Shown one piece after another: positions 8,538 to 17,094 of a stretch of DNA of 64,000 bases. Within the stretch, counting starts at the first letter, position 1; every line of letters begins with the position of its first letter. Below the pieces are notes generated by a model. That model was not told where the DNA came from and did no database searches. It was given only the letters and a program-made list of their open reading frames with translations. The position numbers and the translations under genes are program-made. The stretch is taken from the NCBI RefSeq assembly GCF_006439395.2, contig NZ_CP083950.1:1860001-1924000 (forward strand), read 5' to 3'. Origin of the DNA: Mesorhizobium sp. B4-1-4 (GTDB lineage: Bacteria; Pseudomonadota; Alphaproteobacteria; Rhizobiales; Rhizobiaceae).

Positions 8538-9749
8538 CTACCGGCGCATTGGCTTTCGCAGGCCGCCCGCAAGCGCCGCGAAGCCGCTGCCGGGACGAAG
8601 CCCTTCGCGCATGAAAAACGCGCGGAGCGGCGCAAACCCGCCAAGCACGCCGAGACCGGCGCCACGTGCCATCTGCGCGGGCAGCATGTCGGAGAGCAGC
8701 GACATGTTGAGCAGATTGACGGCGCTGCTGCGTGCCAGAATATCGGGGCGGCGTTTGAAATCGTAGGCGGCAAGGGCCCGGGCCGCACCTGGATCTCGGC
8801 GATTTTCGTTCGCAATTCCAACCAGATCGTCGATATCCCTGATGCCAAGGTTGAGACCTTGCGCACCGATCGGCGGGAATACGTGGGCGGCCTCGCCGAC
8901 AAGCGCCACACGCTGTCGCGCGAAGCGCAGAGGGGTCACGGTTGAAAGCGGATAAATCTGCCGGCCCGGCTCCACCGTCACCCGACCCAGCATCGACTGC
9001 ATCCGCTGCTCGACCCGCAAGGAGAGCGCTGCATCATCCAATGCGGCAAGGTCCTTGGCGGTCTCGGGCTTCACCACCCAGACGAGGCTTGAGCGGTTGC
9101 CGGGCAACGGAACCTGCGTGAACGGACCGGTCTCGGTATGGAACTCCGTCGAAGCGAAGGCATGGTCGCGGCTGTGGCCAAAATTGAGCACCAGCGCTGC
9201 TTGCGGGTAGGAGCGCGCGGCGGTCGAAATGCCTGCCGCTTCGCGAGCCGGCGACTGGCGTCCATCGGCCGCGACTGCCAGCGATGCGTCAACCTCGCTG
9301 CCATCCGCCAGTTCGGCATGGGCCTTGCCGGTACCAAGATGCCAGGTCTTGACCATGGACCTCAGCCATTCGATCCCGGAATGATTGGCCACCTTGCTAG
9401 CAAGCGCCGGAGCAAAGACGCTGTTGGGCAGGTTCAGGCCGAACTGCTCCTCGTTGATCTCGCTGGCGCGGAAGGTGACGACGGGGCTGCGGATCAGCCG
9501 GCTGGTCGCATCGACGATGCGCATCACTTTCAAGGGTGCGGCTTTGGACTTGATCGCTTCGAGGACATCAAGTCGCTCCAGTACCTTCAGGGCAGGGTTC
9601 ATCAGCGCCGTGGTGCGGCCATCGGGGGCTGAAACCTCTGGCCCGACAAGCGTCACCGGGAAGCCGGCACCGGCGAAAGCGAGCGCCGCGATCAGCCCCG
9701 CCGGCCCGGTGCCGGCAATCAGTATGCGCGCTGTTTCCTGATGCTCCAA
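8538..9749 (-). CDS. FAD-dependent monooxygenase, UbiH/UbiF type
   Basis: A flavin monooxygenase of about 403 residues. An N-terminal Rossmann motif RILIAGTGPAGLIAAL is followed by an FAD-binding GEAAHVFPPIGAQGLNLGIRD motif near residue 290. That motif is the GD/GE-xAHxxxPxxxQGxN signature of ubiquinone-biosynthesis hydroxylases. It probably hydroxylates the ring of a ubiquinone precursor. The start is inferred as TTG at 9749, which has GGAAAG six bases upstream and gives the normal family length. ATG at 9809 (423 residues) lacks a ribosome binding site. Longer readings to 9893 or 10070 would run through the divergent DUF2182 gene. Which UbiH paralogue it is cannot be decided here. Confidence 0.85.
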   Translation of the reverse strand: MEHQETARILIAGTGPAGLIAALAFAGAGFPVTLVGPEVSAPDGRTTALMNPALKVLERLDVLEAIKSKAAPLKVMRIVDATSRLIRSPVVTFRASEINEEQFGLNLPNSVFAPALASKVANHSGIEWLRSMVKTWHLGTGKAHAELADGSEVDASLAVAADGRQSPAREAAGISTAARSYPQAALVLNFGHSRDHAFASTEFHTETGPFTQVPLPGNRSSLVWVVKPETAKDLAALDDAALSLRVEQRMQSMLGRVTVEPGRQIYPLSTVTPLRFARQRVALVGEAAHVFPPIGAQGLNLGIRDIDDLVGIANENRRDPGAARALAAYDFKRRPDILARSSAVNLLNMSLLSDMLPAQMARGAGLGVLGGFAPLRAFFMREGLRPGSGFAALAGGLRKPMRR

Positions 9750-9914
9750 GATCGGCTTTCCGGCTTGCTGTGCGAGGCGGCCCAACCAGACCTGCCAGTG
9801 GAGGAGCATATAGGTCAGATCATGCGGCTTGATCAACGCGGCGATTCGGCCCATTCGGTTGTCATGACCGGCCACCAGCACGATTTCAGCCATCTCGACC
9901 GCGCCGGCCGCGCC

Positions 9915-10751
9915 ATGGCGAATGTCGCGCGCAAGCCGCGCCTGACGGTCAACATCGTTGTCGGTGCCAGCATTCTGCTCGCCTGGCTGTCGCTGGCCGC
10001 GATGGCGATCCGCGGCGCCGAGGCTCGGGGCGGCGCGCCGGGCGATGCTCTCCTGCGTGGCCTGCCGCAACTGCCATTACCCGATTTTCTCGAACGGTTG
10101 TTCGCACTCTGCCTGTCTCCGGCGCCGCTGGATGGAAGCATCGGTCCGCGTGCCGCGGCACTCATCCTCATGTGGTTCCTGATGGCGATCGCCGCGATGC
10201 TGCCCTCCGCTGCCCCGATGATCCGCACCTATTGCGAGATCGCCGATACAGCCCGGATCAAGGGCGAGCCGGTCGTTCATCCGCTGGTGCTGGTCGCCGG
10301 TTATCTCGGCGTCTGGTTCGCCGCCTCGATGCTGTTCGCGGCACTCACGCTCGCGGTGCATACATTCGCCGCATCCGGCGAACTGTTCGAGCCGCTGCTT
10401 GGCGTTGCCGGCGCAATCGCATTGCTGATTGCCGGTCTTTACCAGTTCAGCGGCCTCAAGGAGGCCTGTCTGAAGAAGTGCCGCAACCCGTTCTCGATCC
10501 TGTTTTCGAACTGGAGTTCCAAAGCGGGCCGCGTCTTCAGGCTGGGCATCGCCCAAGGCTTCTGGTGCCTCGGCTGCTGCTGGGCGCTGATGCTGGTGAT
10601 GTTCGCCGTGGGCGTGATGAACGTCTTCTGGATGGCGCTAATCGGCCTGTTCACCCTGATTGAAAAACAAACGACGGGCAGTCTTCCAACCCGGCTGGCC
10701 GGTGCGATACTGCTTGTCTGGGCAGCCGCGCTGCTAGTAATCTCGCTGTGA
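9915..10751 (+). CDS. DUF2182 integral membrane protein, putative metal-binding
   Basis: A 278-residue protein with about seven hydrophobic helices. The family hallmarks are the cytoplasmic CLKKCRNPFSIL segment, then GIAQGFWCLGCCWALM and GVMNVFWMALIG. The cysteine-rich CLxxC...CLGCCW motifs underlie its description as a predicted metal-binding membrane protein; no biochemical function is established. The ATG at 9915 begins just before the first helix; longer in-frame starts at 9864 or 9741 overlap the divergent monooxygenase. It is followed within 15 bp by the DUF1326 gene. The two domains are known to co-occur in bacterial genomes, which suggests a shared function. Confidence 0.82.
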   Translation: MANVARKPRLTVNIVVGASILLAWLSLAAMAIRGAEARGGAPGDALLRGLPQLPLPDFLERLFALCLSPAPLDGSIGPRAAALILMWFLMAIAAMLPSAAPMIRTYCEIADTARIKGEPVVHPLVLVAGYLGVWFAASMLFAALTLAVHTFAASGELFEPLLGVAGAIALLIAGLYQFSGLKEACLKKCRNPFSILFSNWSSKAGRVFRLGIAQGFWCLGCCWALMLVMFAVGVMNVFWMALIGLFTLIEKQTTGSLPTRLAGAILLVWAAALLVISL

Positions 10752-10765
10752 CTGGGGGAAATTCG

Positions 10766-11380
10766 ATGACAGATCAGGGCTGGGCGATGAAAGGAGAGCT
10801 CGTACTCTCCTGCAATTGCACGGTTTTCTGCCCTTGCGTGCTGTCGCTTGGGAGTCACCCTCCGACCGAGGGCTATTGCCAGACCTGGGCTGGTTTCCGT
10901 ATCGATTCCGGACATTTCGGCGAGGTCGATCTTTCCGGCCTCAACCTTGGACTGATCATGGAAATCCCCGGTTACATGAGCCGCGGCAACTGGACCGCGG
11001 GCCTGTTCATCGACAAACGCGCCTCGATCTACGCGGTCAAGGCATTGACGAAGATCTTCACCGGCACGGCGGGCGGGACCACATCGCTGCTGTCGATCCT
11101 CGTCGGAAAATTCCTGGGTGTCGAACAGGTGCCGATCACCTATGAGACGCGGGACAAGACGCGTATCTTCCAGATACCGAAGATCATAGACGGGGCGGTC
11201 ACGCCAATTCCGGGCAAGGATCGCGAGAAGGATACGGTGATCAGCAATTCGGAATACTGGATCGCGCCGGAGATCATCGTGGCCAGGTCCGACAAGAGCA
11301 AGATGCGGGCCTTCGGCCGCAACTGGAATTTTGCAGGCCGCTCGGCCGAAATCTGCAAGCTGGACTGGCGGGGCCCGTGA
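10766..11380 (+). CDS. DUF1326 domain protein
   Basis: A 204-residue soluble protein with the family's N-terminal cysteine cluster CNCTVFCPC (about residues 17-25) and a later GYCQTWAGFRIDSG segment. A CxCxxxCxC cluster suggests metal binding, but the family has no assigned function. GGGGGAAA precedes the ATG at 10766. It follows the DUF2182 gene by 14 bp, and its TGA overlaps the GTG start of pcs by 4 bases (GTGA), so DUF2182, DUF1326 and pcs are very likely translated from one message. Confidence 0.83.
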   Translation: MTDQGWAMKGELVLSCNCTVFCPCVLSLGSHPPTEGYCQTWAGFRIDSGHFGEVDLSGLNLGLIMEIPGYMSRGNWTAGLFIDKRASIYAVKALTKIFTGTAGGTTSLLSILVGKFLGVEQVPITYETRDKTRIFQIPKIIDGAVTPIPGKDREKDTVISNSEYWIAPEIIVARSDKSKMRAFGRNWNFAGRSAEICKLDWRGP

Positions 11381-12195
11381 GCAAGAACACAACGGCCAGG
11401 AAAGCCGCTAAGAAGATCGCGGACCGGATTCCGCGACCCAAAAAGAAAGTCACCTGGCCGCAGGCGAGGGCGTTCTCCGTCCATCTGCTGACGGCGTCAG
11501 GCTCGTTCCTTGCGTTCCTGTCGCTGGTGGCGGCGAGCGAGGAGCGCTGGACGGCAATGTTCTGGTGGCTTGGTCTGGCGCTGTTCGTCGACGGTATCGA
11601 CGGGCCGATCGCCCGAAGACTCGAGGTCAAGGAAATCCTGCCGACATGGTCGGGCGAACTCCTCGACAACATCATCGACTACGTGACCTACGTGCTGATC
11701 CCGGCCTTCGCGCTCTACCAGCGCGGCTTCATGGGCGAGGGCCTGTCGTTTCTGTCGGCGGCGATCATCGTCGTCTCCAGCGCGATCTACTATGCCGACA
11801 CCGGCATGAAGACGAAGGAGAATTTCTTCAAGGGATTCCCCGTCGTCTGGAACATGGTGGTGTTCACGCTGTTCGTCATCGAGCCGGGACAATGGGTTTC
11901 GTTCGCCGTGGTGGTGGTGGCCGGCATCCTGACGTTCATCCCGATCAACTTCATTCATCCGGTGCGGGTGGTGCGGCTGCGCCGCATCAATCTCACCATC
12001 ACCCTTTTGTGGTGCGCCTTCGGCGCGCTTGCCCTTGCACAGGCGGCTCTCGCAGCCTTCTACGACCAGATCGGCGTGCTCGGCGAACAGGTCAGCACTT
12101 TCACCAAGATCGGCATCACCGTTACCGGGCTTTATCTGGCCTGCATCGGTGGCATCATGCAGTTCTTTCCAAACCTCGGTGCCAAGAAGACCTGA
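11377..12195 (+). CDS. pcs: Phosphatidylcholine synthase
   Basis: A 272-residue membrane enzyme of the CDP-alcohol phosphotransferase family. The catalytic motif is visible as DGIDGPIARRLEV followed by GELLDNIIDY, the D-G-x2-A-R-x8-G-x3-D-x3-D pattern. About seven or eight hydrophobic helices follow. Pcs condenses CDP-diacylglycerol with choline to give phosphatidylcholine and CMP in the inner membrane. The pathway is characteristic of Rhizobiaceae, Brucella and related bacteria and links host-derived choline to membrane composition. The N-terminus is lysine/arginine-rich (first 25 residues). Translation starts at GTG overlapping the DUF1326 stop. Confidence 0.93.
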   Translation: MSKNTTARKAAKKIADRIPRPKKKVTWPQARAFSVHLLTASGSFLAFLSLVAASEERWTAMFWWLGLALFVDGIDGPIARRLEVKEILPTWSGELLDNIIDYVTYVLIPAFALYQRGFMGEGLSFLSAAIIVVSSAIYYADTGMKTKENFFKGFPVVWNMVVFTLFVIEPGQWVSFAVVVVAGILTFIPINFIHPVRVVRLRRINLTITLLWCAFGALALAQAALAAFYDQIGVLGEQVSTFTKIGITVTGLYLACIGGIMQFFPNLGAKKT

Positions 12196-12223
12196 TCGGC
12201 CGCTCCCAGAGGAAGCTCAATCC

Positions 12224-13201
12224 ATGTCCAAAGCGATCCGCATCCACGCCCATGGCGGCCCGGAGGTTCTGACCTATGAGGACGCCGATCCCGGCCGGCC
12301 GGGAGCGGGGCAGATCCTGGTCAGGCACACGGCAATCGGCCTCAACTTCATCGACGTCTATCATCGCTCGGGCCTTTACCCGCCGCCCGGCGGGTTTCCG
12401 CTCATTCCGGGCAGCGAGGCCGCCGGCCTGGTGCTGGAGGTCGGGCAGGACGTCGACTGGCTGAAGCCGGGGGACCGGATCGCCTATGCCGTAACGACGG
12501 GCGCCTACGCGCAAGAACGCGTCATCGACGCCAGCCGGGTCGTCAAGGTTCCGGACGGCATCAGCGACGAACAGGCCGCCGCGATGATGCTGAAAGGCAT
12601 GACCGCCGAGTATCTCCTGCGGCGGACCTTCAAGGTCAAGGCCGGCGATACCATCCTGTTTCATGCCGCTGCCGGCGGCGTCGGGTTGATCCTCGGCCAA
12701 TGGGCGAAACATCTGGGCGCAACCGTCATCGGCACGGCAAGCTCGAGCGACAAGATTGAACTCGCCAAGGCGCACGGCTTCGACCATGTCATCAACTACA
12801 AGGAGCAGGATTTCGTCGCCGGCGTCGCGGCCATCACCGGCGGCAGGAAATGCGATGTCGTCTACGATTCGGTGGGCAACGACACATTTCCGGCCTCGCT
12901 CGACTGTCTGAAGCCGCTCGGCATGTTCGTCAGCTTCGGCCAATCCTCGGGGCCGATCCCGCCGTTCTCGATGTCGTTGCTGGCGCAGAAAGGCTCCTTG
13001 TTTGCCACCAGGCCAACGCTTTTCGTGTACAACGCAAAACGCGAGGACCTCGACGGCTCGGCGGCCGCGCTGTTCGAGGTGGTGCTCAGCGGCGCTGTCC
13101 AGATCAAGATCAACCAGCGCTATGCGCTGAAGGACGCGAGCAAGGCGCATTCGGATCTTGAAGGCCGCCGGACGACGGGGACGACCATCCTGGTTCCCTG
13201 A
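12224..13201 (+). CDS. Quinone oxidoreductase, zeta-crystallin-like MDR family
   Basis: A 325-residue zinc-free medium-chain dehydrogenase/reductase. It contains GLNFIDVYHRSGLYP near the N-terminus, the substrate/entry motif FPLIPGSEAAG, and the NADPH-binding AAAGGVGLILGQWAKHLGA. It resembles QorA-type NADPH:quinone reductases, which carry out one-electron reduction of quinones. AGAGGAAG lies upstream of the ATG. It begins 28 bp after pcs and probably belongs to the same transcript. Confidence 0.9.
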   Translation: MSKAIRIHAHGGPEVLTYEDADPGRPGAGQILVRHTAIGLNFIDVYHRSGLYPPPGGFPLIPGSEAAGLVLEVGQDVDWLKPGDRIAYAVTTGAYAQERVIDASRVVKVPDGISDEQAAAMMLKGMTAEYLLRRTFKVKAGDTILFHAAAGGVGLILGQWAKHLGATVIGTASSSDKIELAKAHGFDHVINYKEQDFVAGVAAITGGRKCDVVYDSVGNDTFPASLDCLKPLGMFVSFGQSSGPIPPFSMSLLAQKGSLFATRPTLFVYNAKREDLDGSAAALFEVVLSGAVQIKINQRYALKDASKAHSDLEGRRTTGTTILVP

Positions 13202-13323
13202 GGGGGGCTGCCTTGGTTTTCATCGTATTGCCGCGGTCGCGGGCACCGTTTGCACGAAAAGCCGGCCTGCTGCATGCTGAGGCAAGGAAGGCTGATCTTT
13301 ACCCTTGAGTTTCCGCTGAAATT

Positions 13324-13340
13324 CTTGAAGCTCTTTCAAG
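13324..13340. promoter_or_regulatory. Candidate operator CTTGAA-N5-TTCAAG
   Basis: The palindrome CTTGAAGCTCTTTCAAG has 6-base arms and a 5-base spacer. It lies 90 bp before the first gene of the BMP-type importer, in a 228-bp leader that has no gene of its own. TTGAA...TTCAA arms are typical of MarR-type and similar dimeric regulators. The role is inferred from symmetry and position only. Confidence 0.35.
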
Positions 13341-13429
13341 TCGGGTGCTGCTTTCGCACAAGAGCTGGCCACGCATACGATGCTTGCGGGAACACAGAAC
13401 ATATCCGGCAATCCGGATGGGAGGCACTT

Positions 13430-14995
13430 GTGAGTGCAAATCATGATGGGGCGAACCTGCTTGAGGTTCGTGGCCTGACCAAGATATTCGGCACGCTGAC
13501 CGCGTGCGATCATGTCGACCTCAACATTGCCAAAGGTGAGATCCACGCGCTGCTCGGTGAGAACGGCGCCGGCAAATCGACGCTGGTCAAGATGCTGTTC
13601 GGCTCGCTGGAGCCGAATTCCGGCGAGATTTTCTGGAACGGCCAGGCGGTGCGGATCACCAGCCCCGGCGCCGCGAAAAAACTCGGCATCGGTATGGTGT
13701 TCCAGCATTTTTCGTTGTTCGAGGCGCTGACCGCGGCCGAGAACATCGCGCTGTCGCTGGATGACGGCTCGCCGATCAGCAGCATCGCGGCGAAGGCAAG
13801 GGCGCTTTCCTACAGCTATGGCCTGCCGCTCGATCCGGAATCGCTGGTCGGCGACCTGTCAGTCGGCGAGCGCCAGCGCATCGAGATCATCCGCTGCCTG
13901 CTGCAGACGCCTCAGCTCATCATCCTGGACGAGCCGACCTCGGTGCTGACGCCGCAGGAAGCGGACAAGCTGTTCGAGACGCTGGAGCGGCTGCGCGCGG
14001 AAGGCAAATCGATCCTCTACATTTCACACCGGCTGGAGGAGGTCAAACGCATCTGCGACCGCGCCACCGTCTTGCGGCATGGCAAGGTGGTCGGTCACTG
14101 CAACCCGCGCCAAGAGACTGCCGCTTCGCTCGCCCGCATGATGGTCGGCAACGAGGTGCAGGCCGTGGTGAGGGCGCCGGTAGAGGGGATCGAAACCGCG
14201 CAGCCACTGCTCGAAATCCGCAGCCTCAGCCGCAAGCCCGCAACGCCGTTCTCCATTCCGCTCAAGACCATCAGCCTCAATGTCCGTGCCGGCGAGGTCA
14301 TCGGTATCGCCGGTGTCGCCGGCAATGGCCAGGGCGAATTCTTCGAATCCGTCTCCGGCGAAGTCTTGCAGCAGGATGCCGCCTCGGTGCGCATCCGCGG
14401 CAAGGATGCCGGTGGCCTCACCATCACCGGACGGCGTCTGCTAGGGGCAGCCTTCGTGCCTGAGGAGCGTCTCGGTCATGGCGCGGCACCACGCATGAAG
14501 CTCTCCGAAAACCTGCTGCTGTCGCGCCATGCCACCGACGGCAAGGCCTTTGTCGGCACTGGCGGGATGGTCAAGAGCGGGGCCGTCTACGCCGCCTCCC
14601 AACGCATCATCGAGGCAATGGATGTGCGCAAGAGCGCGCCGGATCCCGAAGCTGCAGCGCTTTCGGGCGGCAATCTGCAGAAATTCATCGTCGGCCGCGA
14701 ACTCGATCGCCGGCCAAGCGTGATGGTGGTGAACCAGCCGACTTGGGGCGTCGACGCCGGTGCCGCCGCCCATATCCGGCAGGCGCTGATCGAGCTTTCG
14801 CGCGGCGGATCGGCGGTGCTGGTTATCAGCCAGGATCTCGACGAACTGTTCGAAATATCCGACGCGATCGCGGTCATGCACAATGGCGAGCTTTCCAAGC
14901 CGATGCCGATCGCCGAAGCAACCTTCGAGAAGGTCGGTCTGCTGATGGGTGGCGCCGAGCCCGGCCACGCCGAACATACGCTGGAGACGGCATGA
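13430..14995 (+). CDS. BMP-type ABC importer, ATPase with two nucleotide-binding domains
   Basis: A 521-residue double ATPase like RbsA, NupA or YufO. The first domain has Walker A GENGAGKSTLVKMLFG, signature LSVGERQRIEI and Walker B LIILDEPTSVLTP. The second has the degenerate P-loop GVAGNGQGEFFESVSG and signature LSGGNLQKFIVGREL, as usual for the family. It energises uptake of a nucleoside, purine or related compound through the two permeases that follow. The GTG at 13430 is chosen because GGGAGG precedes it and the domain begins at once; an upstream in-frame ATG at 13250 adds 60 residues without similarity. Its stop overlaps the next start (ATGA). Confidence 0.9.
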   Translation: MSANHDGANLLEVRGLTKIFGTLTACDHVDLNIAKGEIHALLGENGAGKSTLVKMLFGSLEPNSGEIFWNGQAVRITSPGAAKKLGIGMVFQHFSLFEALTAAENIALSLDDGSPISSIAAKARALSYSYGLPLDPESLVGDLSVGERQRIEIIRCLLQTPQLIILDEPTSVLTPQEADKLFETLERLRAEGKSILYISHRLEEVKRICDRATVLRHGKVVGHCNPRQETAASLARMMVGNEVQAVVRAPVEGIETAQPLLEIRSLSRKPATPFSIPLKTISLNVRAGEVIGIAGVAGNGQGEFFESVSGEVLQQDAASVRIRGKDAGGLTITGRRLLGAAFVPEERLGHGAAPRMKLSENLLLSRHATDGKAFVGTGGMVKSGAVYAASQRIIEAMDVRKSAPDPEAAALSGGNLQKFIVGRELDRRPSVMVVNQPTWGVDAGAAAHIRQALIELSRGGSAVLVISQDLDELFEISDAIAVMHNGELSKPMPIAEATFEKVGLLMGGAEPGHAEHTLETA

Positions 14996-16122
14996 TGCGC
15001 CTCGAACTCGTCAAACGCCCGCAGCGCTCCGCGCTGTTTTCGATACTGTCACCGTTCATCGCCTTCGCGCTGACGATCATCGCCGGCGCCATTATGTTCG
15101 CGCTGCTCGGGGTCAATCCGCTGACGGCGTTCCGGATCTACTTCATCGAGCCGATCAGCCAAGTCTGGCAACTGCACGAACTGGCGATCAAGGCGGCGCC
15201 ACTGATCCTGATCGCGGTCGGCCTGTCTGTCTGCTACAAGGCCAACATCTGGAATATCGGCGCCGAAGGCCAGTTCATTTTCGGCGCCATCTTCGGCTCC
15301 ATCATTCCGGTGCTGTTTCCACAATTCGAAGGCCCACTGGTGCTGCCGCTGATGCTTCTGCTCGGCATGGTCGGTGGCGCGGCCTATGCGGCGATCCCGG
15401 CCTTGCTGAAGACCCGGTTCAATACCAACGAGATCCTGACCAGCCTGATGCTGGTCTACGTCGCCCAGCTCTTCCTCGACTGGCTGGTGCGCGGTCCATG
15501 GCGCGATCCGCAAGGCCACGGCTTCCCGCAGACAATCCAATTCGGCGATGCGGCCACCTTGCCGCAGCTGATGCCGGATGCCGGGCGCGCCAATTGGGGC
15601 TTCGTCTTCGCACTCGTTGCCGCAGTGCTGATCTGGATCCTGATGGGCCGCATGCTCAAGGGCTTCCAGGTCCGCGTGCTGGGTTCCAGCCCAAGGGCAG
15701 GGCGCTTCGCCGGTTTCGGCCTCAACCGCATGGTGTTCTTCGCCTTCCTGCTGTCTGGCGCGCTGGCCGGTCTTGCCGGCATCTCGGAAGTCTCCGGCGC
15801 CATCGGGCAATTACAGCCGGTGATCTCGCCCGGCTATGGCTTCACGGCCATCATCGTGGCATTCCTCGGCCGCCTCAATCCGCTCGGCATCATCGCAGCC
15901 GGCCTAGTGCTCGCGCTAACCTATCTCGGCGGCGAGGCGGTGCAAAGCGCGCTTGGCATTTCCGACAAGGTGGCGAGAGTGTTCCAGGGCATGCTTTTGT
16001 TCTTCGTGCTCGGCTGCGACACGCTCATTCACTACCGCATCCGGCTGATCGGCCTGGCGCTGACGAAACCGGATGGCGCAGCGAAGCTGGAAGCCGCGCC
16101 GAAGCTGAAGGAAGCCCGCTGA
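14992..16122 (+). CDS. BMP-type ABC importer, permease 1
   Basis: A 376-residue inner-membrane protein with about nine hydrophobic helices. It has the BPD_transp_2 motifs ICYKANIWNIGAEGQFI-like (here VCYKANIWNIGAEGQ, near residue 75) and the conserved GLNRMVFFAFLLSGALAG loop. It pairs with the following permease to form the channel. The start may be ATG at 14992 (ATGA overlap with the ATPase stop) or ATG at 14995; GGAG lies 5 or 8 bases upstream respectively. Its stop overlaps the start of permease 2 (TGATG). Confidence 0.9.
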   Translation: MMRLELVKRPQRSALFSILSPFIAFALTIIAGAIMFALLGVNPLTAFRIYFIEPISQVWQLHELAIKAAPLILIAVGLSVCYKANIWNIGAEGQFIFGAIFGSIIPVLFPQFEGPLVLPLMLLLGMVGGAAYAAIPALLKTRFNTNEILTSLMLVYVAQLFLDWLVRGPWRDPQGHGFPQTIQFGDAATLPQLMPDAGRANWGFVFALVAAVLIWILMGRMLKGFQVRVLGSSPRAGRFAGFGLNRMVFFAFLLSGALAGLAGISEVSGAIGQLQPVISPGYGFTAIIVAFLGRLNPLGIIAAGLVLALTYLGGEAVQSALGISDKVARVFQGMLLFFVLGCDTLIHYRIRLIGLALTKPDGAAKLEAAPKLKEAR

Positions 16123-17042
16123 TGGACATCACCGTCAACATCCTCCTGACCATCGCCACGGCGGCGACGCCGCTTCTCATCGCGGCGATCGGCGAACTGG
16201 TGGTCGAACGCTCCGGCGTGCTCAATCTCGGCGTCGAAGGCATGATGATCATGGGCGCGGTCGCCGGCTTCGGGGCCGGTTATCTGACTGGCTCGCCCTG
16301 GATCGGCCTTCTGGCGGCCATCGCCATGGGAGCTCTGTTCTCTCTGCTGTTTGCGGTCATGACGCTGTCGCTGGCCACCAATCAGGTTGCCACCGGCCTG
16401 TCGCTGACATTGCTCGGCCTCGGCCTCTCCGGCATGATCGGAACGAGCTTCGTCGGCCAGCCCGGTGTCAGGCTGCCCAATCTCGACATTCCCGGACTGA
16501 GCTCGGTCCCGATCATCGGCAAGCTGCTGTTCGGCCAGGATCCGGTGTTCTACATTTCGATCGCGCTGACGGCGGCGGTGATGTGGTTCCTGTTCAAGAC
16601 GCGCACCGGGCTCACGTTGCGCTCGATCGGCGACAGTCATGCCTCGGCGCATGCGCTCGGCATCAAGGTCATCCGCTACCGCTATCTCTCGGTCATCTTT
16701 GGCGGCGCCTGCGCCGGCCTTGCCGGCGGCCATCTGTCACTGGTCTATACGCCGCAGTGGGTCGAGAACATGTCCGCGGGCCGTGGCTGGATCGCGCTGG
16801 CGCTGGTGGTGTTCGCGTCATGGCGGCCATGGCGGGTGCTGGCCGGCGCCTACATCTTCGGCGCGGTGTGGATCGGCCAGCTTCATGCACAGGCTTTTGG
16901 CATTCCTGTGCCCTCGCAGATGCTTTCTTCTCTGCCCTATCTGGCAACCGTCGTGGTTCTCGTTCTAATCTCGCGCAACAAGCGTCTGACGATGATGAAC
17001 ACGCCGGCATCCCTGGGGCAGCCATTCGTTCCGGATCGTTGA
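16122..17042 (+). CDS. BMP-type ABC importer, permease 2
   Basis: A 306-residue BPD_transp_2 permease with eight or nine hydrophobic helices. The conserved [19 protein letters not shown] motif is near the N-terminus, and [17 protein letters not shown] is near residue 220. The latter two segments are diagnostic of the second permease of nucleoside/BMP-type importers such as NupC/YufQ. It starts inside the stop of permease 1 and lies 52 bp before the binding-protein gene. Confidence 0.9.
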   Translation: MDITVNILLTIATAATPLLIAAIGELVVERSGVLNLGVEGMMIMGAVAGFGAGYLTGSPWIGLLAAIAMGALFSLLFAVMTLSLATNQVATGLSLTLLGLGLSGMIGTSFVGQPGVRLPNLDIPGLSSVPIIGKLLFGQDPVFYISIALTAAVMWFLFKTRTGLTLRSIGDSHASAHALGIKVIRYRYLSVIFGGACAGLAGGHLSLVYTPQWVENMSAGRGWIALALVVFASWRPWRVLAGAYIFGAVWIGQLHAQAFGIPVPSQMLSSLPYLATVVVLVLISRNKRLTMMNTPASLGQPFVPDR

Positions 17043-17094
17043 CAACAATAAAAAGACGGGAAGCTCCAAGGCTTAAACTCAGAGAGGTAACACG

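Noticed and set aside
14949..16121. A long in-frame N-terminal extension of permease 2
   Set aside because: It runs through permease 1 in another frame; the ATG at 16122 with conserved MDITVN start is the gene start.
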